In this document: positions 1-6,898 of the stretch, one piece after another
Numbering within the stretch: position 1 is the first letter of the stretch
Layout of the letters: each line of letters starts with the position of its first letter
Assembly: GCA_007128865.1 (NCBI GenBank)
Contig: SKWP01000058.1
Location: forward strand, 1 to 14,078
From: Paracoccaceae bacterium
GTDB taxonomy: Bacteria; Pseudomonadota; Alphaproteobacteria; Rhodobacterales; Rhodobacteraceae
DNA: 14,078 nt
Reading direction: 5' to 3'
Made by a program: the position numbers and the translations under genes
Notes under the pieces: model-generated
What the model was told of the DNA's origin: nothing
The model's input: only the letters and a program-made list of their open reading frames with translations
The model's database searches: none

Positions 1-1287
1 GACGGGCGCCGGCGGCTGCTGGCGCGACTGGGGGCCGAGGCTGTCGACGGCATCGACGCGCTGCTGCAGCAGGCGCTGGCCTATGAGGGTGCCGAAACCC
101 CGAGCCTGACCGGCTTTCTGACCTGGCTCGACAGCGGCGAGGTCCAGATCAAGCGCCGCCTCGACAGCATGGACGACCGGATCCGGGTGATGACGGTACA
201 TGGCGCCAAGGGGCTGGAATCGCCGGTGGTGATCCTGCCCGACACCGCAAAGCGCAAGCGCCCGAATGCACCGGCGCTGGCACGGATCGGCGACACCGCG
301 GTATGGTCGGTGGCCGAGGCGCAGGCGCCGCCGATCCTTTCGGATGCATTGGCCGAGGCAACCCAGCTTCGGGCGGAAGAAAACGACCGCCTGCTCTATG
401 TTGCGATGACGCGGGCCGAAAGCTGGCTGATCGTCGCCGCCGCCGGCGAGGTGGGCGATGGTGCCTGCTGGTATGACCGCCTGGCCGAGGGCATGGAGCA
501 TGCCGGCGCTGCGCCGCAGGCGCTTGCCACCGGCCGGGGACTGCGGCTGCAGGATGGCGACTGGCCCGAAGATGCGCAACCGGCCAAGGCCGGGCAGCCG
601 CCGGCGTCTGTGCGCCTGCCCGAATGGGCTCGCCTGCCCGCCACGGTGCCGGCCCCGCCGCCTGCGCCGCTCAGCCCCTCCGACCTTGGCGGCGCCAAGG
701 CGCTGCCGGGCGAAACCGAGGGCGACGAGGCCGCCGCGCTGCGCCGGGGCCGGCTTCTGCACCGGCTGCTCGAGCATCTTCCGCGCTGGCCGCACGGCGA
801 CTGGCCGGAGCTTGCCGCCGGGCTTGTCGCCGGCGCGGGCGAAGACCCCGCCCCCGATGCCGACGAGACCGCGGCGCTGCTGCAAGCCGCCCGCAGGGTG
901 CTGCAGGCACCCGCGCTTGCGCATCTCTTTGCGCCGGGCAGCCTTGCCGAAGTCGCCATCGCTGCCGATCTGGGCAACCGGCGGATGCTGGGCAGCATCG
1001 ACCGGCTGCTGGTCGAGGCGACCTCGGTGACCGCGGTTGACTTCAAGTCCAACGCCGTTATCCCGGCGCGGCCAGAGGCAGTGCCCGAGGGGATCATGCG
1101 GCAGATGGCCGCCTATCGCTTCGGACTGACGCAGGTGTTTCCCGGCCGGCGGATCGGGATGGCGCTGTTGTGGACCCGGGATGCAAGCCTCATGACGCTG
1201 CCCGATCGCCTGCTGGATGCGGCACTGGTGCGCGTGCTTGCCGCCGAACCGGCGCAGTACCTTGACCCGCTGGCACCGCACCCATAG
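1..1287 (+). CDS. addA: AddA helicase-nuclease, C-terminal part (5' end outside window)
   Basis: This is the last 428 codons of the AddA subunit of the AddAB helicase-nuclease, which resects double-strand breaks for RecA loading. The reading frame is open from base 1, so the gene begins upstream of the window. UvrD-family helicase motifs are visible: VHGAKGLE (bases 196-219) and [11 protein letters not shown] (388-420). The RecB-type nuclease domain follows, with [15 protein letters not shown] (Asp codon at 1000), VDFKSN (Asp at 1039, Lys at 1045) and QMAAYR (Gln at 1102, Tyr at 1114). These form the expected D...D-x-K...Q-x-x-x-Y nuclease signature, so the enzyme looks active. The stop is TAG at 1285-1287. 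trxA follows 35 bases downstream, an addA-trxA neighbourhood common in alphaproteobacteria. The product is a cytoplasmic DNA repair enzyme working with AddB, which is not in the window. Confusion with RecB is unlikely given the trxA linkage. Confidence 0.95.
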   Translation, partial: DGRRRLLARLGAEAVDGIDALLQQALAYEGAETPSLTGFLTWLDSGEVQIKRRLDSMDDRIRVMTVHGAKGLESPVVILPDTAKRKRPNAPALARIGDTAVWSVAEAQAPPILSDALAEATQLRAEENDRLLYVAMTRAESWLIVAAAGEVGDGACWYDRLAEGMEHAGAAPQALATGRGLRLQDGDWPEDAQPAKAGQPPASVRLPEWARLPATVPAPPPAPLSPSDLGGAKALPGETEGDEAAALRRGRLLHRLLEHLPRWPHGDWPELAAGLVAGAGEDPAPDADETAALLQAARRVLQAPALAHLFAPGSLAEVAIAADLGNRRMLGSIDRLLVEATSVTAVDFKSNAVIPARPEAVPEGIMRQMAAYRFGLTQVFPGRRIGMALLWTRDASLMTLPDRLLDAALVRVLAAEPAQYLDPLAPHP

Positions 1288-1322
1288 GTAACGGCCAGAC
1301 ACCTCTATCAGGAGCAAGCATC

Positions 1323-1643
1323 ATGCCCACCGTCGCCGTTTCCGAAGCCACCTTCGACGCCGAGGTGAAGAAATCCGACATCCCCGTTGTCGTGGACTTC
1401 TGGGCGGAATGGTGCGGGCCCTGCAAGCAGATCGGCCCCGCGCTGGAAGAGCTTTCGGGCGAATACGCGGGCCGGGTCAAGATCGCCAAGGTCAATGTCG
1501 ATGAAAACCCCGCCATCGCGGCGCAGATGGGTATTCGCGGCATCCCGGCGCTGTTCCTGTTCAAGGACGGTCAGGTGGTTTCCAACCGCATGGGCGCCGC
1601 ACCCAAGGCGGCGCTGCAAAGCTGGATCGACGGTTCGCTCTGA
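1323..1643 (+). CDS. trxA: thioredoxin 1
   Basis: A 106-residue cytoplasmic thioredoxin, the normal length for a single-domain TrxA. It reduces protein disulfides and is recycled by thioredoxin reductase. The active site is WCGPC (Cys31 and Cys34), preceded by the buried Asp25 in VVDFWAEW. The cis-proline is Pro75 in the [11 protein letters not shown] stretch. No signal peptide is present. The ATG is preceded by AGGAG at 1310-1314, eight bases away, which supports this start. It lies between addA (35-base gap) and hslV (8-base gap), so co-transcription with one or both is likely. Nothing unusual is visible. Confidence 0.97.
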   Translation: MPTVAVSEATFDAEVKKSDIPVVVDFWAEWCGPCKQIGPALEELSGEYAGRVKIAKVNVDENPAIAAQMGIRGIPALFLFKDGQVVSNRMGAAPKAALQSWIDGSL

Positions 1644-1651
1644 GCGGCGCA

Positions 1652-2209
1652 ATGGATCAGGGTTTTCCCGGCTGGCACGGAACGACCATCCTGGCGGTTC
1701 GCCGGGGTGGCAAGGTCGTCGTGGCCGGGGACGGGCAGGTCAGCCTGGGCCCGACGGTGATCAAGGCCGGCGCCCGCAAGGTGCGCCGGCTTTCGCCGGG
1801 CGGGCATTCGGTGGTTGCCGGTTTTGCCGGCTCCACGGCCGACGCCTTCACCCTGCTCGAACGGCTGGAAAAGAAGCTCGAGGCAACGCCCGGCCAGTTG
1901 CAGCGCGCCGCGGTCGATCTGGCCAAGGACTGGCGCACCGACCGGTATCTGCAGAAGCTCGAGGCGTTCCTGATCGTCACCGACGGGCGCGAGCTTTATG
2001 TGATCACCGGTGCCGGCGACGTGCTGGAGCCAGAACATGACGTGGCCGCCATCGGCTCGGGCGGCATGTATGCGCTGGCCGCAGCGCGCGGGCTGATGAA
2101 CGGCGACATGGACGCCGAAACCATTGCCCGCACCGCAATGGCGATTGCCGCCGATATCTGCGTCTATACCAATGGCAACCTGACGGTGGAAACCATCGCC
2201 GCGGCCTGA
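1652..2209 (+). CDS. hslV: HslV (ClpQ), peptidase subunit of the HslUV protease
   Basis: A 185-residue homologue of the proteasome-like peptidase HslV, whose dodecamer degrades proteins delivered by the HslU ATPase. The catalytic N-terminal threonine is Thr11 in [11 protein letters not shown], so a ten-residue leader must be removed to expose it. E. coli HslV has only its initiator Met before this Thr. Conserved blocks are [15 protein letters not shown] (active-site Lys), [21 protein letters not shown] [11 protein letters not shown], and the C-terminal AIGSGGMYA...DICVYTN. The start lies 8 bases after the trxA stop with only a weak GA-rich ribosome site, suggesting translational coupling. In most bacteria hslU follows immediately. 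Here no hslU is present; the next gene is a convergent MATE transporter, so the ATPase must be encoded elsewhere. Confidence 0.96.
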   Translation: MDQGFPGWHGTTILAVRRGGKVVVAGDGQVSLGPTVIKAGARKVRRLSPGGHSVVAGFAGSTADAFTLLERLEKKLEATPGQLQRAAVDLAKDWRTDRYLQKLEAFLIVTDGRELYVITGAGDVLEPEHDVAAIGSGGMYALAAARGLMNGDMDAETIARTAMAIAADICVYTNGNLTVETIAAA

Positions 2210-2231
2210 ACCGGGCTCCGTTCCGGCCTTC

Positions 2232-2255
2232 GTGCCGGTGCCACATGTCCGGCAC
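2232..2255. terminator. possible bidirectional terminator hairpin
   Basis: GTGCCGG (2232-2238) and CCGGCAC (2249-2255) form a perfect 7-bp inverted repeat with a 10-base loop. It sits in the 117-base gap between the converging ends of hslV and the MATE gene, where a shared terminator would be expected. No T-run follows on either strand, so Rho-independent function is uncertain. The rest of the gap (2210-2326) shows nothing else recognisable. Confidence 0.3.
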
Positions 2256-2326
2256 CCGCGTGCAGCACGGGCGGTGAACGGCCGCTGGCAAACCGAACCG
2301 ATCAGGCGGATTGCGTATGGCGGCGC

Positions 2327-3733
2327 TTACGCGGCCGGCGATGCAGGCGCGGCCTCCAGCCGCCGCACCCTGCGCCAGAAGCGCAGCGACAGCAGCACGC
2401 CCGCAAACACCAGCCCGATCACCAGTCCGGCCCAGACGCCTTCGCCCCCGAGACCCAGCCTTATGCCCAGAAACCAGCTTGCCGGAATGCCCACCAGCCA
2501 GTAGCTGAACGCTGCCATGACAAGCGGTACGCGGGTATCCTGAAGCCCGCGCAGCAGCCCCACCGCCATCACCTGCGCCGCATCGGCAAGCTGGAACACC
2601 GCCGCCACCGCCAGCAGACTGACGCCGATGGCGATCACCGCGCCCCGGTCGGGGTCGTCGGGCGCAAGGAACAGCCCGACCATCTGGGCGGGCACCGAGA
2701 AATAGACGACCATCGTCGCCAGGGCGACCGCAAGCGACAGGCCCGTGGCAACGGCGGCGCCCCGGCGCAGGCCCACCACATCGCCCGCCCCCAGCGCCCG
2801 GCCGGCCCGCACCGTGGCCGCATTCGACAGACCCAGATGCACCATGAAGATCATCGAGGTGATCTCGATGGCGATGCCGTGGGCAGCAAGCTCGCGCGTG
2901 CCGATCAGCCCCATCAGCAGCGCCGAGGCCGCAAACAGCCCCGCTTCGGCCAGATTGGTCAGCCCGATCGGCCAGCCGAGCCGGAACACCCGCGCAAATC
3001 CCGGCCAATCCGGGCGCCACAGCCGTTCGAACAGCGCATGCCGGCGCAATTGCCGCAACCGGTAGGCATAGAACGCCAGCGCCGCCAGCGTCAGTACCTG
3101 CAGGATCAGCGAGCCCAGCGCCGCGCCCTGCACGCCCATTTCCGGCGCGCCCAGATTGCCGAAGATCAGCACCCAGTTCAGCGGTACGTTCAACAGCGCC
3201 GCAGCCGCCGTGACCCAGAGCTGGACCTGGGTACGTTCCAGCGCCGCAAGGTAGCTGCGAAGCACCATCACCAGCAGCGCCGGCAGCATCCCCGGCCCCA
3301 TCACCCGCAGGTAATCCTGCGCCAGTTCCGCCACCGCTGCATCCTGCCCGAGTGCGCGCAGGATCGGGGCCGAGAACCAGAACAGCGGCAGGATCGCCAC
3401 CGCATAGATCGCCGAAAGCCACATGCCCATCCGGGTGACGCGGCGCAGTTCGGTATCGTCACCGGCAGCGGCGGCATGGGCAACCAGCGGCATCACCGCC
3501 ATGGCAAAGCCCGAACCGAGGATGAACAGGGTAAAGAAGGTCATCGCTCCCAGCACCAGCGCCGCCAGGGCCTCGACCGAATACCAACCCATCATCAGCG
3601 TGTCGGTGACCTGCAACCCGATCTGGGCCAGATGACTGCCGATCAGTGGCAGACCAAGCACAAGCACGCCCCGCGCATGGCTGCGGTAGCCTGCCCGGGC
3701 AGGCAGGCGATCATCGGGCTGGGCTGCGACCAT
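2327..3733 (-). CDS. MATE family multidrug/cation efflux transporter
   Basis: A 468-residue polytopic inner-membrane protein of the MATE (NorM-like) family, which exports organic cations or drugs in exchange for Na+ or H+. The length matches the family. About twelve hydrophobic segments are visible in two homologous halves. The first half starts near LGLPLIGSHLAQIG (about residue 27), with DTLMMGWYSVEALAAL. The second starts near LGWPIGLTNLAEAG, with MGLIGTRELAAHGIA, the same helix-1/helix-2 pattern repeated. A basic tail (RFWRRVRRLE) ends the protein. The ATG is closely preceded by GGGAAAGG, an unusually short spacing; no better in-frame start is seen. It lies 60 bases downstream of the NicO permease on the same strand and may be transcribed with it. 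The substrate is unknown. Confidence 0.93.
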   Translation of the reverse strand: MVAAQPDDRLPARAGYRSHARGVLVLGLPLIGSHLAQIGLQVTDTLMMGWYSVEALAALVLGAMTFFTLFILGSGFAMAVMPLVAHAAAAGDDTELRRVTRMGMWLSAIYAVAILPLFWFSAPILRALGQDAAVAELAQDYLRVMGPGMLPALLVMVLRSYLAALERTQVQLWVTAAAALLNVPLNWVLIFGNLGAPEMGVQGAALGSLILQVLTLAALAFYAYRLRQLRRHALFERLWRPDWPGFARVFRLGWPIGLTNLAEAGLFAASALLMGLIGTRELAAHGIAIEITSMIFMVHLGLSNAATVRAGRALGAGDVVGLRRGAAVATGLSLAVALATMVVYFSVPAQMVGLFLAPDDPDRGAVIAIGVSLLAVAAVFQLADAAQVMAVGLLRGLQDTRVPLVMAAFSYWLVGIPASWFLGIRLGLGGEGVWAGLVIGLVFAGVLLSLRFWRRVRRLEAAPASPAA

Positions 3734-3793
3734 CCTTTCCCGTAGCCGAGGCTCCGGCGCTCGGCAAGGCGGCGTCAGCGGATCGGGCGCAGT

Positions 3794-4714
3794 TCAGATC
3801 GCCTGCACCAGCATTTGCGCCGCGATGGCCGCGACGACAATCCCGGCGCCGATCTCGATCACCGGCATGGCGGCGCGCAGGCGTTCGATCCGGTCGGACC
3901 ACAGCAGCGCCCCGTCGCGCGCCAGCACCGACAGCGCGGCCACGGCAAGCGTCACCGATGCGGTGCCCAGCGCCATCACATAGGCGCCGGCAATGCCCGC
4001 AGTCAGCAGCCCCATGTGCCAGGTGATGACCAGCAGAAACAACGCTCCGGTACAGGGCCGGATTGCAATCGCTCCGACCAGCAGCAGCGCATCGCGCCAG
4101 CCGCGCAGACCGGCAATTTCCTCTGGCGCGGGGCCATGGCGGTGGCCGCAGCCATGGCCGCATTCATGGCCATGGGAATGCCGGTGGACATGGCCTTGGT
4201 CATCGTGGCGGTGCAGCGGTGCGACGGCCCGCAACCGCCGCAGCCCGCGCAGCGCAAGCCACAGACCGATTGCAAGGATTGCCGCAGCGGCCGCGGGGGC
4301 AAGCACCGCATCGCCGATGGTGGTGATCCGCTCGCGCGTCAGCCCCAGGACCGACACACCGCCCAGAACCAGCGCCACCGCCGTCGTGGCCTGGCCCAGG
4401 CTGCCGGCCAGCGCAATCAGCGCCAATGGCACCAGCCGCACGCGGCTGGCCACCCCGTAGCCGCCGATCAGCACCTTGCCATGCCCGGGGCCGACCGCAT
4501 GCACGAAACCATAGGCGAAGGCCACCGCCATCAACGCCGCCAGCGCCCCGGCATCGCCGGCGCGAAGGCTGCGCAGCGCCCCGGCCATGGCGTTCTGAAA
4601 CCCGCGCTGGGCCTCGATTGCGCGGCGGGCGACATCGTCGAATCCGCCCAGAATCCACATCAGGCCCAGCCCGGCTGCAACCACCAGCGCCGCGGTAAGG
4701 CTCAGCCGCCGCAT
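3794..4714 (-). CDS. NicO/RcnA-type nickel/cobalt (metal) transporter
   Basis: A 306-residue membrane protein of the NicO (nickel/cobalt transporter) superfamily. The start chosen is ATG at 4714 (MRRLSLTAAL, leading straight into a transmembrane helix); it overlaps the end of the DUF1007 gene by 13 bases, indicating translational coupling. The family signature HAVGPGHGK lies at residues 72-80 and RPCTG at 219-223. Between membrane segments, residues 168-193 form a histidine-rich loop (HRHDD...HVHRHSHGHECGHGCGHRHG region) likely to bind metal ions in the cytoplasm or periplasm. About six to seven hydrophobic segments are present. The partner DUF1007 protein is a frequent neighbour, and sometimes a fusion partner, of NicO proteins. 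The metal (Ni, Co or Zn) and the direction of transport cannot be determined from the sequence. An in-frame ATG at 4870 would give 358 residues, but its extra N-terminus is encoded by DUF1007 sequence and looks spurious. Confidence 0.9.
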   Translation of the reverse strand: MRRLSLTAALVVAAGLGLMWILGGFDDVARRAIEAQRGFQNAMAGALRSLRAGDAGALAALMAVAFAYGFVHAVGPGHGKVLIGGYGVASRVRLVPLALIALAGSLGQATTAVALVLGGVSVLGLTRERITTIGDAVLAPAAAAAILAIGLWLALRGLRRLRAVAPLHRHDDQGHVHRHSHGHECGHGCGHRHGPAPEEIAGLRGWRDALLLVGAIAIRPCTGALFLLVITWHMGLLTAGIAGAYVMALGTASVTLAVAALSVLARDGALLWSDRIERLRAAMPVIEIGAGIVVAAIAAQMLVQAI

Positions 4715-5388
4715 GTCAGATGCACTTCCTCTGCGAAATCCGCACCCACCGCGGGGAAATCGGCCTCGATATCGTATTCGTCCGCGCCCTCGGCCAGCAT
4801 CTCGGACAGTGCCGCAGACAGCATTTCGGCGGCATGGGCGAAATCCGGGGGGATCACCGTGACCGTGCAATCGTCGCGGCCGCGCAGGCGCGGGGTTATG
4901 GCGATGGTGTAGTCGGTGAAATAGCTGGGGTCGTAGACCTTGGCGATCACCGGTTCGTTGCCAACCTCGATCCTGTCCACAAGCGCGCGCCGGTGGGCAA
5001 TGACAATACGCCCGTCGCGCAGATCGGCCAGGGTATCGAGCGGCCCCGACAACGCTACCGGAACCCCGCCCGCGCGCAGGTAGAGATCGCCCTCGAACCC
5101 GGGAACCCAGCCCGAATAGATTTCGGCAAGCTCTGCGCGTTCGGCATCGGTCAGGGTGCCGGTAAAACCGGGGTCCATGCCATAGTCGGCCACGGCCATC
5201 AGCGAATAGAATTCATCATAGACCCAGACCACCTGAACCGCCGCAAGCCGGCGCTCGGCGTCGAAGATGAATTCGAGCCCGGCATCGATGAACACATGCG
5301 GATGCGCCGGGGCTGCCTGCGGTGAAAGCCCCAGCGCAAGCGCGACGATTCCGGGCGTGATCAGGGCTGAGGGCCTGGTCTTGCGCAT
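4702..5388 (-). CDS. DUF1007 family periplasmic protein, metal-transport associated
   Basis: A 228-residue exported protein of the DUF1007 family. The start chosen is ATG at 5388 (MRKTRPSALITPG), because it opens a typical signal peptide: basic N-terminus, hydrophobic stretch VALALGLSPQ, then a cleavage site after APA. The mature protein then begins HPHVFIDAGLEF, the hallmark N-terminus of the family, whose histidines could bind a metal. AGGGG lies about seven bases upstream on this strand. The molecular role is not established. Association with NicO permeases suggests a periplasmic accessory for nickel, cobalt or zinc uptake. Its 3' end overlaps the permease gene by 13 bases, so the two are translated together. 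An in-frame start at 5481 would add 31 residues ahead of the signal peptide and is unlikely. No Zur- or NikR-like palindrome was seen upstream. Confidence 0.88.
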   Translation of the reverse strand: MRKTRPSALITPGIVALALGLSPQAAPAHPHVFIDAGLEFIFDAERRLAAVQVVWVYDEFYSLMAVADYGMDPGFTGTLTDAERAELAEIYSGWVPGFEGDLYLRAGGVPVALSGPLDTLADLRDGRIVIAHRRALVDRIEVGNEPVIAKVYDPSYFTDYTIAITPRLRGRDDCTVTVIPPDFAHAAEMLSAALSEMLAEGADEYDIEADFPAVGADFAEEVHLTCGG

Positions 5389-5483
5389 TGCGACCCCTGT
5401 CCGGGCAAACTCCGCGGCCAACCTATCCGCACCGCGTGTCTGCTGCCAGCCCACGATCGGGTGAGCCGCCTGCACCGGCAATG

Positions 5484-5512
5484 TTGAGCCGACCCGCGCA
5501 ACCGGCTACAAG
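5484..5512 (+). promoter_or_regulatory. probable sigma-70 promoter of the tRNA-Leu gene
   Basis: TTGAGC (5484-5489) and TACAAG (5507-5512) are separated by exactly 17 bases and resemble -35 and -10 hexamers. Transcription would begin near 5519, giving a leader of roughly 33 bases before the mature tRNA end at 5553, to be removed by RNase P. The rest of the DUF1007-tRNA gap (5389-5552) shows no other clear signal. Confidence 0.5.
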
Positions 5513-5552
5513 CGCTCCATACCGGTACCGGCCGCAAACCGGCGCCGGCAGT

Positions 5553-5854
5553 GCGGACGTGGCGAAACCGGTAGACGCAGCAGACTTCCATTGGAGTGCC
5601 CGCGGGGAAACCCGTGGTGCAGAACCGCTCAAATTCGGGGAAAGCTCTGGGCCCTGTGCCCGTGCCGATCCCGAGCCAAGCCCGGAGGTTTCCGGGAAGG
5701 TGTAGAGACTAGACGGGCGGCGCCTAAGGCCGAAGGGTTATGGCGAAGGGATAGTCCAGACCACGAACGCCGAATGGCGGCGGCGAAAGCCGAAGTGGTA
5801 CGAAAATCTGCTTCCCTTCGGGGAGTGCGGGTTCGATCCCCGCCGTCCGCACCA
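5553..5854 (+). tRNA. trnL(UAA): tRNA-Leu(UAA), split by a group I intron
   Basis: The exons are 5553-5587 and 5803-5854; joined they give an 87-nt class II tRNA with encoded CCA. The acceptor stem is GCGGACG (5553-5559) with CGTCCGC (5844-5850), discriminator A5851 and CCA 5852-5854. The anticodon stem is GCAGA (5580-5584) with TCTGC (5807-5811). The spliced anticodon loop is CTTAAAA, giving anticodon UAA and reading UUA and UUG. The long variable arm (TCCC-TTCG-GGGA, 5813-5824) and T arm (GCGGG-TTCGATC-CCCGC, 5827-5843) are intact. Every stem pairs fully once the insertion is removed, so this is a working gene and not a pseudogene. The insertion falls between U34 (5587) and A35 (5803). The gene ends only 8 bases before the stop codon of the converging lysR-type gene, and no intrinsic terminator is visible there. 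Confidence 0.96.
5588..5802 (+). ncRNA. group I self-splicing intron (IC3-like) in tRNA-Leu(UAA) anticodon loop
   Basis: A 215-nt insertion with a full group I fold. P1: 5584-5588 with 5593-5597, including the U5587-G5594 wobble that marks the 5' splice site. P2: 5600-5606 with 5611-5617, GAAA loop. P3: 5625-5630 with 5715-5720. P4: 5634-5639 with 5670-5675. P5: around GGGC/GCCC, 5650-5661. P6/P6a: 5676-5677 with 5699-5700, and 5681-5686 with 5691-5696. P7, the guanosine site: GACTA 5707-5711 with TAGTC 5752-5756. P8: 5721-5724 with 5742-5745. P9: 5760-5764 with 5795-5799, carrying two hairpins, one GAAA-capped. The intron ends in G5802. Core strings CAAATTCGG, CCGAGCCAAGC, GTAGAGACTAGACGG and ATAGTCCAG resemble the Azoarcus tRNA-Ile and Anabaena tRNA-Leu introns as I recall them. 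P10 appears weak (A5804-A5805 opposite T5592-T5591). No endonuclease ORF is present, so mobility now would need help in trans. Its GC content matches the host. Confidence 0.95.
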
Positions 5855-5862
5855 GGTGCCGG

Positions 5863-6774
5863 TCACGGGTTGCGTTCGATCCGCAGCGGCAGCGGGGATT
5901 CCCTCAGCACTTCTTCGACCAGCCCGAGCATCTGCACCACCCCCCGCGACCGCACACGGGCCATCGGCGACACGATGCCAAAGACGAAATACGCCGGCGG
6001 ATGGAACGGGCGAATCACCAGGTTTCGGTCGCGACAGTATTCGGCAGTAAAGGGATCGATGATCGACAAACCCAGGCCGAGTTCCACCATCCGGCAGGCC
6101 ACAATCGACAGCGGTGTCTTGATCAGAGGCGCCGTCAGCAACCCCTCGGCCTCGAGCATCTTGTCAAGATGTCGGTTCAGCGAGGATGCCGACAGGGCGA
6201 TCAGCCTTTCGCCGCGCAGGTCTGCCGGCCCGACAACCTCTCGCTCGGCCATCCGGTGACCCACCGGCATGGCGCAAACAGCTGCACAGCTGACAAGCAT
6301 CTCCACCCTTGCGCCACGGACATCGAACGGTGGCGCTGCCATGCCGAGTTCACATTGATCTGCCATGACCCATTCGAGTACCTGGCGCGAACTGCGTGCG
6401 TGGACCATGAGCGGCGCTTCCGGATGGGCATCGTGAAACCGCGATACCGCCCGTGGCAGGACATCGAGACATAGCGCCGGCATGGCTGCAATCACCAGTT
6501 GCGCCTCCCGGAACGAGCCCAGCTCGCGTGCGAAGGCAAAGACCTGCTCGAGGCTCTGATAGGAACGCTCGGTCTCCTGATAAAGCAGCAGCGCCTCGGG
6601 GGTGGGCTTTACCCGGCCGTGCGTCCGTTCGAACAGCGCAAAGGGCAGTGACGCCTCCAGATCACTGATCAGCCGGCTCACCGATGGTTGCGAAATGTGC
6701 AGCAGCCGCGCTGCCTCGGTGAAGGTCCGCGCAACCATGACCGCCCGAAAGGCCTCTATCTGCCTGTGTCGCAT
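5863..6774 (-). CDS. LysR family transcriptional regulator of the adjacent catabolic cluster
   Basis: A 303-residue LysR-type regulator of normal family length. The N-terminal winged helix-turn-helix is clear: RQIEAFRAVMVARTFTEAARLLHISQPSVSRLISDLE, about residues 4-40, read here as consecutive short motifs RQIEAFRAV, TFTEAARLLHISQPSVSR and LISDLE. The C-terminal ligand-binding domain follows (LVIAAMPALCLDVLP ... ELGLGLSIIDPFTAEY). The N-terminus resembles regulators of opine and amino acid catabolism such as OccR and NocR, which fits its neighbours; that is similarity from memory. ATG at 6774 is preferred over GTG at 6777 because GAGGGA lies five bases before the ATG. The gene diverges from the dehydrogenase-transporter operon, the usual arrangement for a LysR activator responding to the substrate of that pathway. 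Confidence 0.93.
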   Translation of the reverse strand: MRHRQIEAFRAVMVARTFTEAARLLHISQPSVSRLISDLEASLPFALFERTHGRVKPTPEALLLYQETERSYQSLEQVFAFARELGSFREAQLVIAAMPALCLDVLPRAVSRFHDAHPEAPLMVHARSSRQVLEWVMADQCELGMAAPPFDVRGARVEMLVSCAAVCAMPVGHRMAEREVVGPADLRGERLIALSASSLNRHLDKMLEAEGLLTAPLIKTPLSIVACRMVELGLGLSIIDPFTAEYCRDRNLVIRPFHPPAYFVFGIVSPMARVRSRGVVQMLGLVEEVLRESPLPLRIERNP

Positions 6775-6790
6775 CACTTTCCCTCATGGC

Positions 6791-6832
6791 ATAGCATTCG
6801 TGGATAATATGGCGAATAAATTCGATTTGACA
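6791..6832. promoter_or_regulatory. divergent control region between the LysR gene and the catabolic operon
   Basis: This AT-rich patch stands out in GC-rich surroundings. It contains three alternating half-sites: ATTCG (6796-6800), CGAAT (6813-6817) and ATTCG (6820-6824). The first two form an inverted repeat over 12 bases, the last two over 2 bases, a layout compatible with a LysR recognition and activation site. A perfect -35 hexamer TTGACA lies at 6827-6832 for the rightward operon, but no good -10 is found 16-18 bases on, consistent with activator-dependent transcription. TATTAT on the minus strand (6805-6810) could be the -10 of the regulator gene. Binding is inferred, not shown. Confidence 0.45.
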
Positions 6833-6898
6833 CTATGAAACAACTTGCCCTTCCTTGCGCACGATCAGATGGCCAGCCAAGGGGCAAGCAAGGCGCTC

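Noticed and set aside
2004..3745. Long open frames overlapping the MATE gene in other frames and on the opposite strand
   Set aside because: Their translations are low-complexity Arg/Ala/Gly or Gln/His/Arg-rich, whereas the MATE frame gives a coherent twelve-segment transporter.
3745..3765. Inverted repeat GCCGAG/CTCGGC between NicO and MATE genes as a terminator
   Set aside because: The stem is only 6 bp with no T-run, and it sits just before a same-strand gene; it is likely chance in GC-rich DNA.
4715..4870. A longer N-terminus for the NicO permease starting at 4870
   Set aside because: The extra residues are encoded inside the DUF1007 gene, lack family similarity, and would bury the natural first membrane segment.
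5389..5481. A longer DUF1007 protein starting at 5481
   Set aside because: It would place 31 residues before a clear signal peptide; the start at 5388 has an AGGGG ribosome site.
5588..5802. A homing endonuclease reading frame inside the intron
   Set aside because: The intron is only 215 nt and nearly all of it is taken up by catalytic-core helices. Open frames crossing it have no LAGLIDADG, GIY-YIG or HNH motif.
5553..5854. A disrupted tRNA-Leu pseudogene
   Set aside because: Removing 5588-5802 restores every tRNA stem and a UAA anticodon, and the insert has a complete group I fold with correct splice-site features.
5832..5854. An integration-site direct repeat of the tRNA 3' end
   Set aside because: No second copy of this sequence was found by eye elsewhere in the window.
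6845..6898. TTG (6845) or ATG (6869) as the start of the DAO-type subunit
   Set aside because: Neither has a ribosome site and both extend into the probable promoter; ATG at 6899 has AAGG at proper spacing and leads directly to the FAD motif.
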